64,000 bases of DNA from SHWB01 sp050246875 (GTDB lineage Bacteria > Pseudomonadota > Alphaproteobacteria > UBA6615), in NCBI GenBank assembly GCA_050246875.1, contig JBFWVF010000003.1, positions 248,001 to 312,000 of the forward strand, read 5' to 3'. The notes below the pieces were generated by a model that saw only the letters and a list, made by a program, of their open reading frames with translations, made no database searches and was not told the DNA's origin. The first letter of the stretch is position 1; the number at the start of each line of letters is the position of its first letter. The translations under genes were made by a program, and so were the position numbers. Positions 33,073 to 41,502 of this stretch are shown piece by piece.

Positions 33073-33546
33073 TTATTTAGCCTCTGGCGCCGGCCCGAAC
33101 AAGCCGTCGGCCAGCAGCGCGGCGACGCCGAGCACGATCGCCGTGTCGGCGACGTTGAAGGCCGGCCAGTGCAGCCCGGCGACGTGGAAGTCGAGGAAAT
33201 CGGCGACGGCGCCCCAGACGGCGCGGTCGATGACGTTGCCGACGGCGCCGCCAATGACGAGGCCGATGCCGACCACCGCCCACACGCCCTCGACCCGGCG
33301 CAGCCACAGCAGCAGCGCCGCGACGATGGCCAGCGCGAGGCCGGCCATGGCCCAGCGCGCGCCGTCGCCGGCGCCCCAGTCGCCGAGCAGGCCGAAGCTC
33401 ATGCCGCGGTTCCACACCATCACGAGGTTGAAGAAGCCCGCCACCTCGATGACGCGCGGCGGCGCCATCACCACGGCGACGATCAGCCACTTGGTCGCCT
33501 GGTCGAGCGCCAGCACGACGACGGCGATGGCGAGGCCGGCCCGCAT
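33073..33546 (-). CDS. lspA: Lipoprotein signal peptidase (SPase II)
   Basis: 157 aa. Cleaves prolipoproteins at the lipid-modified Cys. Four membrane helices; N-terminal VLALDQATKWLI, NRGMSFGLL, and the two catalytic Asp motifs GGAVGNVIDRAVWGAVADFL and FNVADTAIVLG. Start ATG 33546; a GTG directly precedes. It follows ileS on the same strand, the common alphaproteobacterial order. Confidence 0.96.
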   Translation of the reverse strand: MRAGLAIAVVVLALDQATKWLIVAVVMAPPRVIEVAGFFNLVMVWNRGMSFGLLGDWGAGDGARWAMAGLALAIVAALLLWLRRVEGVWAVVGIGLVIGGAVGNVIDRAVWGAVADFLDFHVAGLHWPAFNVADTAIVLGVAALLADGLFGPAPEAK

Positions 33547-33575
33547 CACCGCGGCATCCGTGCGGGATGCCGCAT

Positions 33576-33702
33576 CCCCACCTCACCCTCCCCGGCGCAC
33601 GGCGCCGGGTCCCCTCCCTCTCCCCCCCTCCGGGGCGGAGAGGGCTGGCCTCTCTCCCTCTCCGCCCCCACAGGGGGGGGAGAGGGCCGGGGTGAGGTGG
33701 GG
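33576..33702. repeat. Palindromic intergenic repeat (family B) between ileS and lspA
   Basis: Termini CCCCACCTCACC (33576-33587) and GGTGAGGTGGGG (33691-33702) are perfect 12-base inverted repeats. The inside has two further pyrimidine/purine hairpins (CCTCCCTCTCC...GGAGAGGG twice). Elements built on CCTCACCC/GGGTGAGG and CTCTCCC/GGGAGAG recur across many proteobacterial genomes. Here it sits in the ileS-lspA gap and could affect transcript stability. Confidence 0.75.
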
Positions 33703-33743
33703 GCGTTCCCCACGCACGCGATCGTGTCGGACAACGAAAACCC

Positions 33744-36641
33744 CTACTGCGCCGCGACGGGAAGGTCGCCGACAGCGTCGTCGCAGCGGCGGCAGAGGTC
33801 GTCGTGGCGCGGCGCCGAGCCGACCTCGGGCAGCACCTGCCAGCAGCGCGCGCACTTGGCGCCGCCGGCGCGCGCCGGCACGACGCCGACGCCGGCCACC
33901 TCGGGCAGCGCGAAGGCGTCGGCGGGCGCGGCGCCCGCGACGAGGTCGATCGCCGAGGTGATGCACACTTCCGCCATGTCGACGCCGGCGACGGCGGCGG
34001 CCAGTGCCGGATCGGACACGAACACGCGCGGCGCCGCCTCCAGCGAGGCGCCGATGCGCTTCTCGGCGCGCTCGCGCTCCAGCGCGCCGGTGACAACGCG
34101 GCGCACGCGGCGCACCCGCTCCCACTTCGCCGCCAGCGCGTCGTCGCGCCACGCAGCGGGCACCTCCGGCCAGACGCGCAGGTGGACGCTGTCGTCGGCG
34201 CCCGCGCCGTCGCGCGCCAGCCACGCCTCCTCGGCGGTGAAGCAGAGCACCGGCGCCAGCCACGCCACCAGCTTGTCGTAGATCTCGGCCAGCGCCGTGC
34301 GGGCGGCGCGGCGCCGCGCGCTGTCAGGCGCGTCGCAGTAGAGCGCGTCCTTGCGCACGTCGAAGTAGAAGGCCGAGAGATCGACGGCGCAGAAGGTGTG
34401 CAGCGCCGTCCACAGCGTGTGGAAGTCGTAGGCGTCGGCCGCCGCGCGCACGGTGCGGTCGAGCTCCCACAGGCGGTGCAGCATCCAGCGTTCCAGTTCC
34501 GGCATCGCCGCGGGCGATACCCGCTCGGTCTCGGCGAAGCCGGCGAGGCTGCCGAGCAGGAAGCGCAGCGTGTTCCTGACGCGGCGATAGAGGTCGGCCT
34601 GGTACTTGAGGATCTCGGGGCCGATGCGCAGGTCCTCCGAGTAGTCGGAGGAGACCACCCAGATGCGCAGGATGTCGGCGCCGTACTGCTTGATCGTGTC
34701 CTGCGGCGCCACCACGTTGCCCAGCGACTTCGACATCTTGCGGCCGTCCTCGGCCATGACGAAGCCGTGCGTCAGCACCGCCTCGTAGGGCGCCCGCCCG
34801 CGCGTGCCGCAGGCTTCCAGCAGCGAGGAGTGGAACCAGCCGCGGTGCTGGTCGGAGCCCTCGAGATAGAGCGAGGCCGGCCATTGCAGGTCGTCGCGGC
34901 CCTCCAGCACGAAGGAGTGCGTGGCGCCGCTGTCGAACCAGACGTCGACGATGTCGCGCACCTGGTGCCATTCGTTGGCACTGTGTGCGCCGGCGAGGAA
35001 GCGCTCGGCGGCACCCTCGGCGAACCAGGCGTCGGCGCCCTCCTTCTCGAAGGCTTCGACGATGCGGGCGTCGACCTTTTCGTCGCGCAGCACCTCGCCG
35101 GCATCGTTGGCGAACACCGCGATGGGCACGCCCCAGGCGCGCTGGCGCGAGATCACCCAGTCGGGCCGGCTCTCGATCATGCCGGTGATGCGGTTCTCGC
35201 CCTGCCCCGGCACCCAGCGGGTCTCGCCGATGGCGGCCAGCGCGCGGGCGCGCAGCGTGTCGCCGGTGCCCTCGATGTCCTTGTCCATGGCGATGAACCA
35301 CTGCGGCGTGTTGCGGAACAGCAGCGGCTTCTTCGAGCGCCAGGAGTGCGGGTACTGGTGCGTCATGCGGCCGCGCGCCATCAGCGCGCCGGAATCGCGC
35401 AGCGCGGCGATGACCGCCTCGTTGGCGTCGCCCTTGTCGCCCTTGTCATTGAAGACTCGACGACCGATGAATCCGGGCGCTTCGGCGGTGAAGGCGCCGT
35501 TCTCGTCGACCATGTAGGGGATGGCCGGGTCGACGCCGCGCGCCGCCAGCGCGCGCGTCGAGGCCATCCAGATCTCGAAGTCCTCGCGGCCGTGCGACGG
35601 CGCGGTGTGGACGAAGCCGGTGCCGGCGTCGTCGGTCACGTGGTCGCCGTCGAGCAGCGGCACGGGATAGGCGTAGCCGTTGGCATGGCCCTTGAGGGGA
35701 TGGGCGCAGACCAGCGCGGCGAGGTCGGCCGCCGCCACGTCGGCGCGGCGTGCGAAGCCCTCGACGCGGGCCTGCTTGAACACGGCCGCGGCGAGCTTGT
35801 CGGCGACGACGATCTTTTCGCCCGCCGTCACCCAGTTGCCGTCCGGCGCCGCCGTCACCTCGTAGAGGCCGTAGGCGATCTTCGAGGAGAACGAGATGGC
35901 GCGGTTGCCGGGGATGGTCCACGGCGTCGTCGTCCAGATCGCCACGCTGGCGCCCGACAGGGCGGCGGCGCCCCCGGACACCACGGGAAACTTCACCCAG
36001 ATCTGGTCCGACACGAAGTCGTCGTACTCGACCTCGGCCTCGGCCAGCGCCGTCTTCTCGACCACCGACCACAGCACCGGCTTGGAGCCGCGGTAGAGCA
36101 GGCCGTTGGCGGCGAACTTGTGCAGCTCGCGGGCGATCTGCGCCTCGGCGGCGAAGCTCATCGTGGTGTAGGGGCGGGCCCAGTCGCCGACCACGCCCAT
36201 GCGCATGAACTCGGCCTTCTGCACCTCGATCCAGTGCGCGGCGAACTCGCGGCACTCGCGGCGGAACTCGTTGACCGGCACGGCGTCCTTGTCGCGCCCG
36301 GCGGCGCGGTAGGTCTCCTCGATCTTCCACTCGATCGGCAGGCCGTGGCAGTCCCAGCCGGGCACGTAGTTGGCGTCGCGCCCCAGCATCTGCTGGGTGC
36401 GGTTGATGACGTCCTTGAGGATCTTGTTGAGCGCGTGGCCGATATGCAGGTTGCCGTTGGCGTAGGGCGGGCCGTCGTGCAGCACGAACTTCTCGCGGCC
36501 CCTGGAGGCGGCGCGCTGGCGGCCGTACAGGTCCATCGCCTGCCAGCGCGCCAGGATCTCCGGCTCGCGCTTCGGCAGCTCGCCGCGCATGGCGAAGCCG
36601 GTCTGCGGCAGGAACACGGTGGGGCGGTAATCGGTCGTCAT
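33744..36641 (-). CDS. ileS: Isoleucyl-tRNA synthetase
   Basis: 965 aa. Class I synthetase: HIGH motif GNLHIGHALNKILKD, WDCHGLPIEWK, the editing domain, KMSKS motif DGRKMSKSLGNVVAPQ, and a C-terminal zinc finger (CARCWQVLPEVG ... LCRRCDDAV). Start ATG 36641 begins MTTDYRPTVFLPQTGFAMRG, the usual N-terminus; an earlier ATG at 36659 adds six residues. First gene of a minus-strand run with lspA and the bamF-like gene. Confidence 0.97.
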   Translation of the reverse strand: MTTDYRPTVFLPQTGFAMRGELPKREPEILARWQAMDLYGRQRAASRGREKFVLHDGPPYANGNLHIGHALNKILKDVINRTQQMLGRDANYVPGWDCHGLPIEWKIEETYRAAGRDKDAVPVNEFRRECREFAAHWIEVQKAEFMRMGVVGDWARPYTTMSFAAEAQIARELHKFAANGLLYRGSKPVLWSVVEKTALAEAEVEYDDFVSDQIWVKFPVVSGGAAALSGASVAIWTTTPWTIPGNRAISFSSKIAYGLYEVTAAPDGNWVTAGEKIVVADKLAAAVFKQARVEGFARRADVAAADLAALVCAHPLKGHANGYAYPVPLLDGDHVTDDAGTGFVHTAPSHGREDFEIWMASTRALAARGVDPAIPYMVDENGAFTAEAPGFIGRRVFNDKGDKGDANEAVIAALRDSGALMARGRMTHQYPHSWRSKKPLLFRNTPQWFIAMDKDIEGTGDTLRARALAAIGETRWVPGQGENRITGMIESRPDWVISRQRAWGVPIAVFANDAGEVLRDEKVDARIVEAFEKEGADAWFAEGAAERFLAGAHSANEWHQVRDIVDVWFDSGATHSFVLEGRDDLQWPASLYLEGSDQHRGWFHSSLLEACGTRGRAPYEAVLTHGFVMAEDGRKMSKSLGNVVAPQDTIKQYGADILRIWVVSSDYSEDLRIGPEILKYQADLYRRVRNTLRFLLGSLAGFAETERVSPAAMPELERWMLHRLWELDRTVRAAADAYDFHTLWTALHTFCAVDLSAFYFDVRKDALYCDAPDSARRRAARTALAEIYDKLVAWLAPVLCFTAEEAWLARDGAGADDSVHLRVWPEVPAAWRDDALAAKWERVRRVRRVVTGALERERAEKRIGASLEAAPRVFVSDPALAAAVAGVDMAEVCITSAIDLVAGAAPADAFALPEVAGVGVVPARAGGAKCARCWQVLPEVGSAPRHDDLCRRCDDAVGDLPVAAQ

Positions 36642-36714
36642 GGCGGCGTGACATAGCACAAACGCGGGCGGGGACGGCTAGGCCTCGTCGGCCGGCGGGC
36701 CGGTGCAGGTCCGG

Positions 36715-37545
36715 TCAGGGCATTTCGGTGGCGAAGTGCGGCGGCCCCAGAGACGGCGCCGGCGTGAAATCATGGATCGGCAGGGCGCGCGCACGGCCGG
36801 CGGCGATGTCGTCCTCGCCGGCGGCGACCGGCCGATCATCGGCGTCGACGAACAGGTGGCCGATGAAATCGACGGGCGCCGTGTCCTCGCAGTAGGCAGC
36901 GGCACTGTCGAGTGCGTCCGCGAGAACAGCCCGGACCTCGTCGCGCGTCGTCGACTGTCCACCTTCCAGCCTGACAGCCCGGATTTCCTCATCCGCGTAG
37001 CCGAAGGCGATCGCGCGGATGCGGCGGAGGGTTTCGGGCGGCGCCACCTGCCCGTCTTTTCCGGCGACGGCCCAGACCAGCGGGCCGAGCGGGACGTAGC
37101 GCTGCACGATGTGGACCAGATCGACGGCATCGCGCGGAGCGCTCCGGCGGCGCGCGGCGCACAGGACCTTGTTGACGGCGAGGTCCGCCGGATGAAGGCA
37201 AAAGCCGAAAGCATCGTCGGCAACGGCCGGAAAGAAGCGACGGGTCGTCTCGGGCTCGTCGAGCCATTGCACCTTTGTCTCGAAGCCGTACCGGCGCAGG
37301 ACGATCTCGACCATCCAGTCGCTGCGCGTCGTCGTCTCGACCGCGAAGCCCGCCGCCTCGAGCGCCGCGATTTCCCGGTCGATGCCGTGAGGCAGTCCGC
37401 CCCGCGTGTCGCGGAAGATGTCGGTGTCGTCCGACAGGCGCGGCCAGTCGACGTTGAGCACGGCGCCGCCGCCGACGAAATCGTGGGCGTCGCGGAATGG
37501 CGCGAGGACGCGCGCGACCTCGCGCTGGAGGGGCGTCAACGGCAT
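36715..37545 (-). CDS. AbiEii/AbiGii-type nucleotidyltransferase (probable toxin)
   Basis: 276 aa. DNA polymerase beta-like nucleotidyltransferase fold: FVGGGAVLN followed by RLSDDTDIFRD supplies the GG...DxD motif, then LHPADLAVNKVLCAARRRSAPRDAVDLVH typical of the AbiEii/DUF1814 group (Lys-Asp region). Relatives act as toxins that modify tRNA or other targets. The ATG shares its A with the TAA of the upstream 116-aa gene, so the pair is translationally coupled. The C-terminal ~100 residues are less conserved and I cannot assign them. Confidence 0.8.
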   Translation of the reverse strand: MPLTPLQREVARVLAPFRDAHDFVGGGAVLNVDWPRLSDDTDIFRDTRGGLPHGIDREIAALEAAGFAVETTTRSDWMVEIVLRRYGFETKVQWLDEPETTRRFFPAVADDAFGFCLHPADLAVNKVLCAARRRSAPRDAVDLVHIVQRYVPLGPLVWAVAGKDGQVAPPETLRRIRAIAFGYADEEIRAVRLEGGQSTTRDEVRAVLADALDSAAAYCEDTAPVDFIGHLFVDADDRPVAAGEDDIAAGRARALPIHDFTPAPSLGPPHFATEMP

Positions 37546-37895
37546 TACGCGGCCAGCTTCCTGATCTGTCGGCCGAGCCGGAAGGCTTCCGCGTTACCCC
37601 GATGCATCAGCGCGGCCGCCACGACGAGGGCGTCGCCGAACCCGGCCCGGCTCGGGTCGACGGCGACGTTGTCGAGGCAGCTCGCGGCGAACTTGCGATA
37701 GGCCTTCTCCAGCAGTTTTCGCACCTCCGCCAGATTTTCCGACTGCGCGCCTTCGCGCAGACTGGCAGCATAGGCCTTCACCCGATCCACCTGCTCTGCC
37801 GGTACGAGCACCTCGACCCGCTTGAGGCCCGCCATCCGCCTGCGCGAGCGCAGGCGCTGCACACGCTCCCGGACCGAATTCTGCGCCGCTGCCAT
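37545..37895 (-). CDS. Probable antitoxin with RHH-like segment, partner of nucleotidyltransferase
   Basis: 116 aa. A very basic start (RERVQRLRSRRRMAG) is followed by LKRVEVLVPAEQVDRVKAYAASLRE, which reads as the beta-strand and first helix of a ribbon-helix-helix DNA-binding fold, with ENLAEVRKLLEKAYRKFAAS as a second helix. The C-terminal part is helical. It is the first gene of a coupled pair with the nucleotidyltransferase, and palindromic sites lie 13-73 bp upstream of its ATG, as expected for an autoregulating antitoxin. RHH assignment is by eye. Confidence 0.68.
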   Translation of the reverse strand: MAAAQNSVRERVQRLRSRRRMAGLKRVEVLVPAEQVDRVKAYAASLREGAQSENLAEVRKLLEKAYRKFAASCLDNVAVDPSRAGFGDALVVAAALMHRGNAEAFRLGRQIRKLAA

Positions 37896-37907
37896 CCGCC
37901 TGTCTCC

Positions 37908-37968
37908 GTTTCCGGAAACATAAGGCTATCCGTTTCCGCAGGCAATATCCGATTTGTTACCGGAAACG
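37908..37968. promoter_or_regulatory. Palindromic operator cluster of the nucleotidyltransferase pair
   Basis: A perfect 12-bp palindrome GTTTCCGGAAAC (37908-37919) is followed by CGTTTCCG (37931-37938) and its inverse CGGAAACG (37961-37968). All share the half-site GTTTCC. They lie immediately upstream of the antitoxin-like gene in a locally AT-richer patch. Repeated half-sites next to a promoter are what an RHH antitoxin would bind cooperatively. The repeats are seen; binding is inferred. Confidence 0.65.
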
Positions 37969-38056
37969 TTCCGCCTGCTCTCCCCACCGTTCCGTTTCGC
38001 CTTCTCTCGGCGCGGAGAGCGGATCGTCACGGGCGTCGTCAGGCGAGGGTCGCCCC

Positions 38057-39328
38057 CTACCCCTCCAGCACCGGGGCGAACAGGTCCTGCGGCTCGCGCA
38101 CGCCCCGGAGCGCGTGGGCGCCGAGCGGCGTCACCGGCCAGTCGCAGACCGCGGCGAAGGCGGCGGACAGCAGCACCGGGCGGTCCAGCCGGCCGCACTG
38201 GCCGGCGATGCGGGCGGCGTGGTTGACGGCCGGGCCGACGACGGTGAAGTCGAGGCGGTCGCGGGCGCCGATGTTGCCGTAGACGACCTCGCCGATGTGC
38301 AGCGCCACGCCCCAGCGGATGGCCGGCTCGGCGGCGGCCTCGCGGCGGGCATTGGCTTCCGCCGTGGCGGCGCGCGCGGCGTCGACGGCGGCGATGGCGG
38401 CGGCGGCGGCCTCGCCCGGGCCGCCCAGCTCGACCACCGGAAAGATGGCGAGGATGGCGTCGCCCATGAACTTCAGCACCTCGCCGCCGGCCTGGTCGAT
38501 GGCCGTCACCAGCGCGCCGTAATGCTCGTCGAGCAGGGCCAGCACCGCCTCGGCGTCGTAGCGGTCGGAGAAGGAGGTGTAGCCGCGCAGGTCGGAGTAC
38601 CAGACGACGGCGCGGATGTACTCGTGGCTGCCGCGGGTGATGGCGCCGGCCATGACGCGGGCGCCGGTGTGGCGGCCGAGATAGGTGGCGGCCACCGTCT
38701 CGGCCATCATCCGCGTCTCCAGCACCTCGGCGGCGAAGGCGAAGGGCGAGACCAGCGCGACGATGCGCGCGACCGACGCGTCGTCGAGCCCGCCCGGCGC
38801 GAAGCAGGTGAAGGACAGCGCGTAGTTGCGCCCGTCGCTCCACGGCAGCGGCAGGGCGAGGTAGTCGGTGGCGCCCTCCGCCGCCAGTTCGTCGAGGATG
38901 GGGTAGTCGCGCGGACACGAGGGGTCGGCAAGGCGGCGGCGGATGCCGGGGGCGCCCTCGAACAGCGGGCGGAAGGGCGACTGCTCCCAGGCCTCGCCGC
39001 GCACCGCGTCGTGCGCCGCGTCCCAGTGGTCGATCGCATCGTCGGCGACGCGCCAGACGCGGCCCTGCGCCTCCAGCAGCGGGTGCAGCGTGCGGACGAT
39101 CATGGCGATGCGCGCCACCGCCACGCCCGAGGCGGCGAGGCGGCGGCCGGTCTGGCGCAGCAGGTCGTCGGTGGTGGCGGCGTAGCGGCCCTGCACCAGC
39201 AGCCAGTCGAGCACCGGGCAGGCCTCCGGCGCCGGCAGCGGCAGGGCGGTAGGGCCGGCGTCGGGGCCGGCGGTCGGGCCGGATTCGGCGCGGGCCGGCG
39301 CGGCCGGGCGGGCGGGGGCGAGGCTCAT
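38057..39328 (-). CDS. Adenylate/guanylate cyclase domain protein
   Basis: 423 aa, no membrane helices. The C-terminal class III cyclase domain is recognisable: VVWYSDLRGYTSFSDRYD (metal Asp), GGEVLKFMGDAILAIFPV (second metal Asp and the Lys specificity position), RWGVALHIGEVVYGNIGARDRLDFTVVGPAVNHAARI (transition-state Asn/Arg). Lys before FMGD and Asp in LDFT are consistent with ATP as substrate, so cAMP is likely. The N-terminal ~200 residues resemble a sensor region (PLLEAQGRVWR...) of the kind often found with these cyclases. Cytosolic. Confidence 0.88.
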   Translation of the reverse strand: MSLAPARPAAPARAESGPTAGPDAGPTALPLPAPEACPVLDWLLVQGRYAATTDDLLRQTGRRLAASGVAVARIAMIVRTLHPLLEAQGRVWRVADDAIDHWDAAHDAVRGEAWEQSPFRPLFEGAPGIRRRLADPSCPRDYPILDELAAEGATDYLALPLPWSDGRNYALSFTCFAPGGLDDASVARIVALVSPFAFAAEVLETRMMAETVAATYLGRHTGARVMAGAITRGSHEYIRAVVWYSDLRGYTSFSDRYDAEAVLALLDEHYGALVTAIDQAGGEVLKFMGDAILAIFPVVELGGPGEAAAAAIAAVDAARAATAEANARREAAAEPAIRWGVALHIGEVVYGNIGARDRLDFTVVGPAVNHAARIAGQCGRLDRPVLLSAAFAAVCDWPVTPLGAHALRGVREPQDLFAPVLEG

Positions 39329-39387
39329 CGCCGGCCAAGATAGGCCGCGACGCGCCACCCGGCCATGGGGCGGTCGTTCACGCAAGC

Positions 39388-39514
39388 CCGTCGTCCCGGG
39401 CGGAGCGCGCAGCGCGGAGACCCGGGACCCATGAACACGGGCCGGCCGGCGATGGCCGCGGCCTGTGTTCATGGACCCCGGCGCGGCGCGGCTCCGCCGC
39501 TCGGCCGGGGCGAC
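39388..39514. repeat. Palindromic intergenic repeat (family C) upstream of nfu
   Basis: CCATGAACAC (39429-39438) and GTGTTCATGG (39465-39474) are perfect inverted arms, extended outward by GGGAC/GACCCC-like and GTCGTCCCGGG/CCGGGGCGAC pairing to about 127 bp, with GCGGAGCGCGCAGCGCGGAG inside the left arm. Sequences with CCCGGGACCCATGAACAC recur in many alphaproteobacterial genomes. It occupies most of the 357-bp gap between the divergent cyclase and nfu genes; beyond it (39515-39685) I see only the nfu leader with no clear promoter. Confidence 0.75.
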
Positions 39515-39685
39515 ACCGAGGGGCACGACGAACCCCGCCCCACTCCGGCGTCGCCCGCCACGTCGGGCTTGATCTTTGGCGGCTTTGGCCCATGTTGGTG
39601 GCGGAACCGGAGACGCCACCAACGGCGCCCGGCGCCAGACCCGGACACGGGGCCCCCGGCAGAGGGGCGCGAGGCAGAGGGCGGC

Positions 39686-40240
39686 ATGTTCATCCAGACC
39701 GAAGAGACGCCGAATCCGGCGACGCTGAAGTTCATCCCCGGCCGCAGCGTGCTGGAGGGCGGCACCGCCGACTTCCCGACGCGCGAGGACGCCGCGCGCT
39801 CGCCGCTGGCGCGCCGCCTGTTCGCCATTCCCGATGTAACCGGTGTGTTCCTCGCCGGCGACTTCGTCACCGTGACCAAGAGCGCCGACGTCGAGTGGCA
39901 CGTGCTGAAGCCGTCGGTGCTCGGCGCCATCATGGAGCACTTCACCTCCGGCGAGGCGGCGCTGAGCGACGCCACGGGTCCCGCGCACGCCGCCGCCGCC
40001 GAGGGCGACGAGGAGATCGTGCGCCAGATCGTCGAACTGCTCGACACGCGCGTGCGTCCGGCCGTCGCGCAGGACGGCGGCGACATCGTCTTCCACGGCT
40101 TCGACGAGGGCGTCGTCTACCTGCACATGCAGGGCTCGTGCTCGGGCTGCCCGAGTTCGACGGCGACGCTGAAGATGGGAATCGAGAACCTGCTGCGGCA
40201 CTACATTCCCGAGGTGACGGCCGTCGAGGCCGTCGCCTGA
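39686..40240 (+). CDS. Nfu-type iron-sulfur cluster scaffold/carrier
   Basis: 184 aa. N-terminal Nfu_N domain (MFIQTEETPNPATLKFIPGR) and C-terminal NifU-like domain with the CxxC pair SCSGCPSSTATLKMGIENLL. Delivers [4Fe-4S] clusters to target enzymes. Both domains are complete and the length is that of the alphaproteobacterial/mitochondrial NFU1 type. The ATG follows GAGGCAGAGGG. Stands alone, divergent from the cyclase. Confidence 0.94.
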   Translation: MFIQTEETPNPATLKFIPGRSVLEGGTADFPTREDAARSPLARRLFAIPDVTGVFLAGDFVTVTKSADVEWHVLKPSVLGAIMEHFTSGEAALSDATGPAHAAAAEGDEEIVRQIVELLDTRVRPAVAQDGGDIVFHGFDEGVVYLHMQGSCSGCPSSTATLKMGIENLLRHYIPEVTAVEAVA

Positions 40241-40458
40241 GGCCGATTCGCAGACAGTTTTGTGTTTGTCCGTAACGCCCTGCGGCATGTTCCGCAGGCG
40301 GCGCGGCAGCGACGCGGCGCAGCGCGCGGCAGTGGCTCGCGCTTTGCCCGCGCCGCGACGATTTGCCCACAGATGTCATTAACGGACGCTTGCCGACTCC
40401 GACAATTTTCCTAAATTCCCCGCGATCCGGCACGAGGCAATAGGGGTTGCGCGGCCGA

Positions 40459-41496
40459 ATGGGGGACTTCCGCACAGACACGCGGACGCTGCGGCGCGTT
40501 TCGCTCGCGGCCGCGACGACGGCGCTGTTCGCGGCGGCCGTCGTCGTCACAACGGTGCCGCCCGGCAGCGACGCCGCGGGTGTGCCCATCGTCGCCTTCA
40601 GCGCGCCGGCGCCGGCGCCGACCCTCGGCCAGCCCTGGCGCTACGCGCCGGCATGGCAGCAGTTCGTGCCGCACGTCTCCTTCCCCGACGCCGGCGAGCT
40701 GCGCGACTTCTTCAACGCCATCGAGTTCGATCTCGCCGGCGTGCGGGCTGGAACCCGAATGGTTCCGCGCGTGTTCCTCGCCTCGCTGCCGGAGGACTAT
40801 CACCGCATCGAGGCGGTGACGGCGCGCAAGCGCACCTTCCTGCGCGTCGTGCTGCCGCTGGTGCTGCGCGTCAACGAGGAACTGCGCGCCGACCGCGCGC
40901 GCCTCGCCACCATCGTCGCGCGCGCCCATGCCGGCACGCCGCCGCCGCCCGAGGAGGCGGCGTGGGCGCTGACGCTCTCCGCGCGCTACGGCGTCGAGCC
41001 GGGCGACTGGGCCGAACTGATGCGCCGCGTCGACACCGTCTCGCCGGCGCTGGCGCTGGCCCAGGCGGCCGAGGAGAGCGGCTGGGCGACCTCGCGCTTC
41101 GCGCGCGAGGGCAACGCCGTGTTCGGCCAGTGGTCGTGGCGCGCCGGCTCGGGCCTCGTGCCGGTGCGGCGCAGCGACGGCGCGAGCCACGAGGTCCGCA
41201 GCTTCGAGACGCTGCTCGACAGCGTCCGCGCCTATGCCACGAACCTCAACACGCATCCCTCCTACGAGCGCTTCCGTGCCGCCCGCGCGGCCCTGCGCGC
41301 GGAGGGCAGGCCGCTCGACGCGACGGCGCTGGCGGCCACCCTCGATGCCTATTCCGAGCGCGGCGACGAGTATATCGAGACGCTGCACGCCATCCTGCGC
41401 GCCAACCGCCTGCAGCAGTTCGAGGACGCGCAGCTTGCGCCGCCCGAGCCGGCGACCGCCGCCAGCCACCACCTGATGGCGCGCAACGACGGCTAG
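40459..41496 (+). CDS. Bax-like glucosaminidase-domain protein
   Basis: 345 aa. N-terminal membrane anchor/signal (VSLAAATTALFAAAVVVTTV), then a Bax-type region (FVPHVSFPDAGELRDFF ... RKRTFLRVVLPLVLRVNEEL) and a C-terminal mannosyl-glycoprotein endo-beta-N-acetylglucosaminidase domain: SPALALAQAAEESGWATSRFAREGNAVFGQW, with catalytic-type Glu in AAEESGW. Probably cleaves peptidoglycan in the periplasm. ATG at 40459 is preferred over TTG at 40447. The 218 bp upstream hold a CCTGCGG/CCGCAGG hairpin and otherwise nothing recognisable. Convergent with the deacetylase, 6 bp apart. Confidence 0.88.
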   Translation: MGDFRTDTRTLRRVSLAAATTALFAAAVVVTTVPPGSDAAGVPIVAFSAPAPAPTLGQPWRYAPAWQQFVPHVSFPDAGELRDFFNAIEFDLAGVRAGTRMVPRVFLASLPEDYHRIEAVTARKRTFLRVVLPLVLRVNEELRADRARLATIVARAHAGTPPPPEEAAWALTLSARYGVEPGDWAELMRRVDTVSPALALAQAAEESGWATSRFAREGNAVFGQWSWRAGSGLVPVRRSDGASHEVRSFETLLDSVRAYATNLNTHPSYERFRAARAALRAEGRPLDATALAATLDAYSERGDEYIETLHAILRANRLQQFEDAQLAPPEPATAASHHLMARNDG

Positions 41497-41502
41497 CGGC
41501 GG

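Noticed and set aside
33804..36656. 950-codon plus-strand open frame opposite ileS
   Set aside because: Shadow of ileS; low-complexity Arg/His/Gly protein with no motif.
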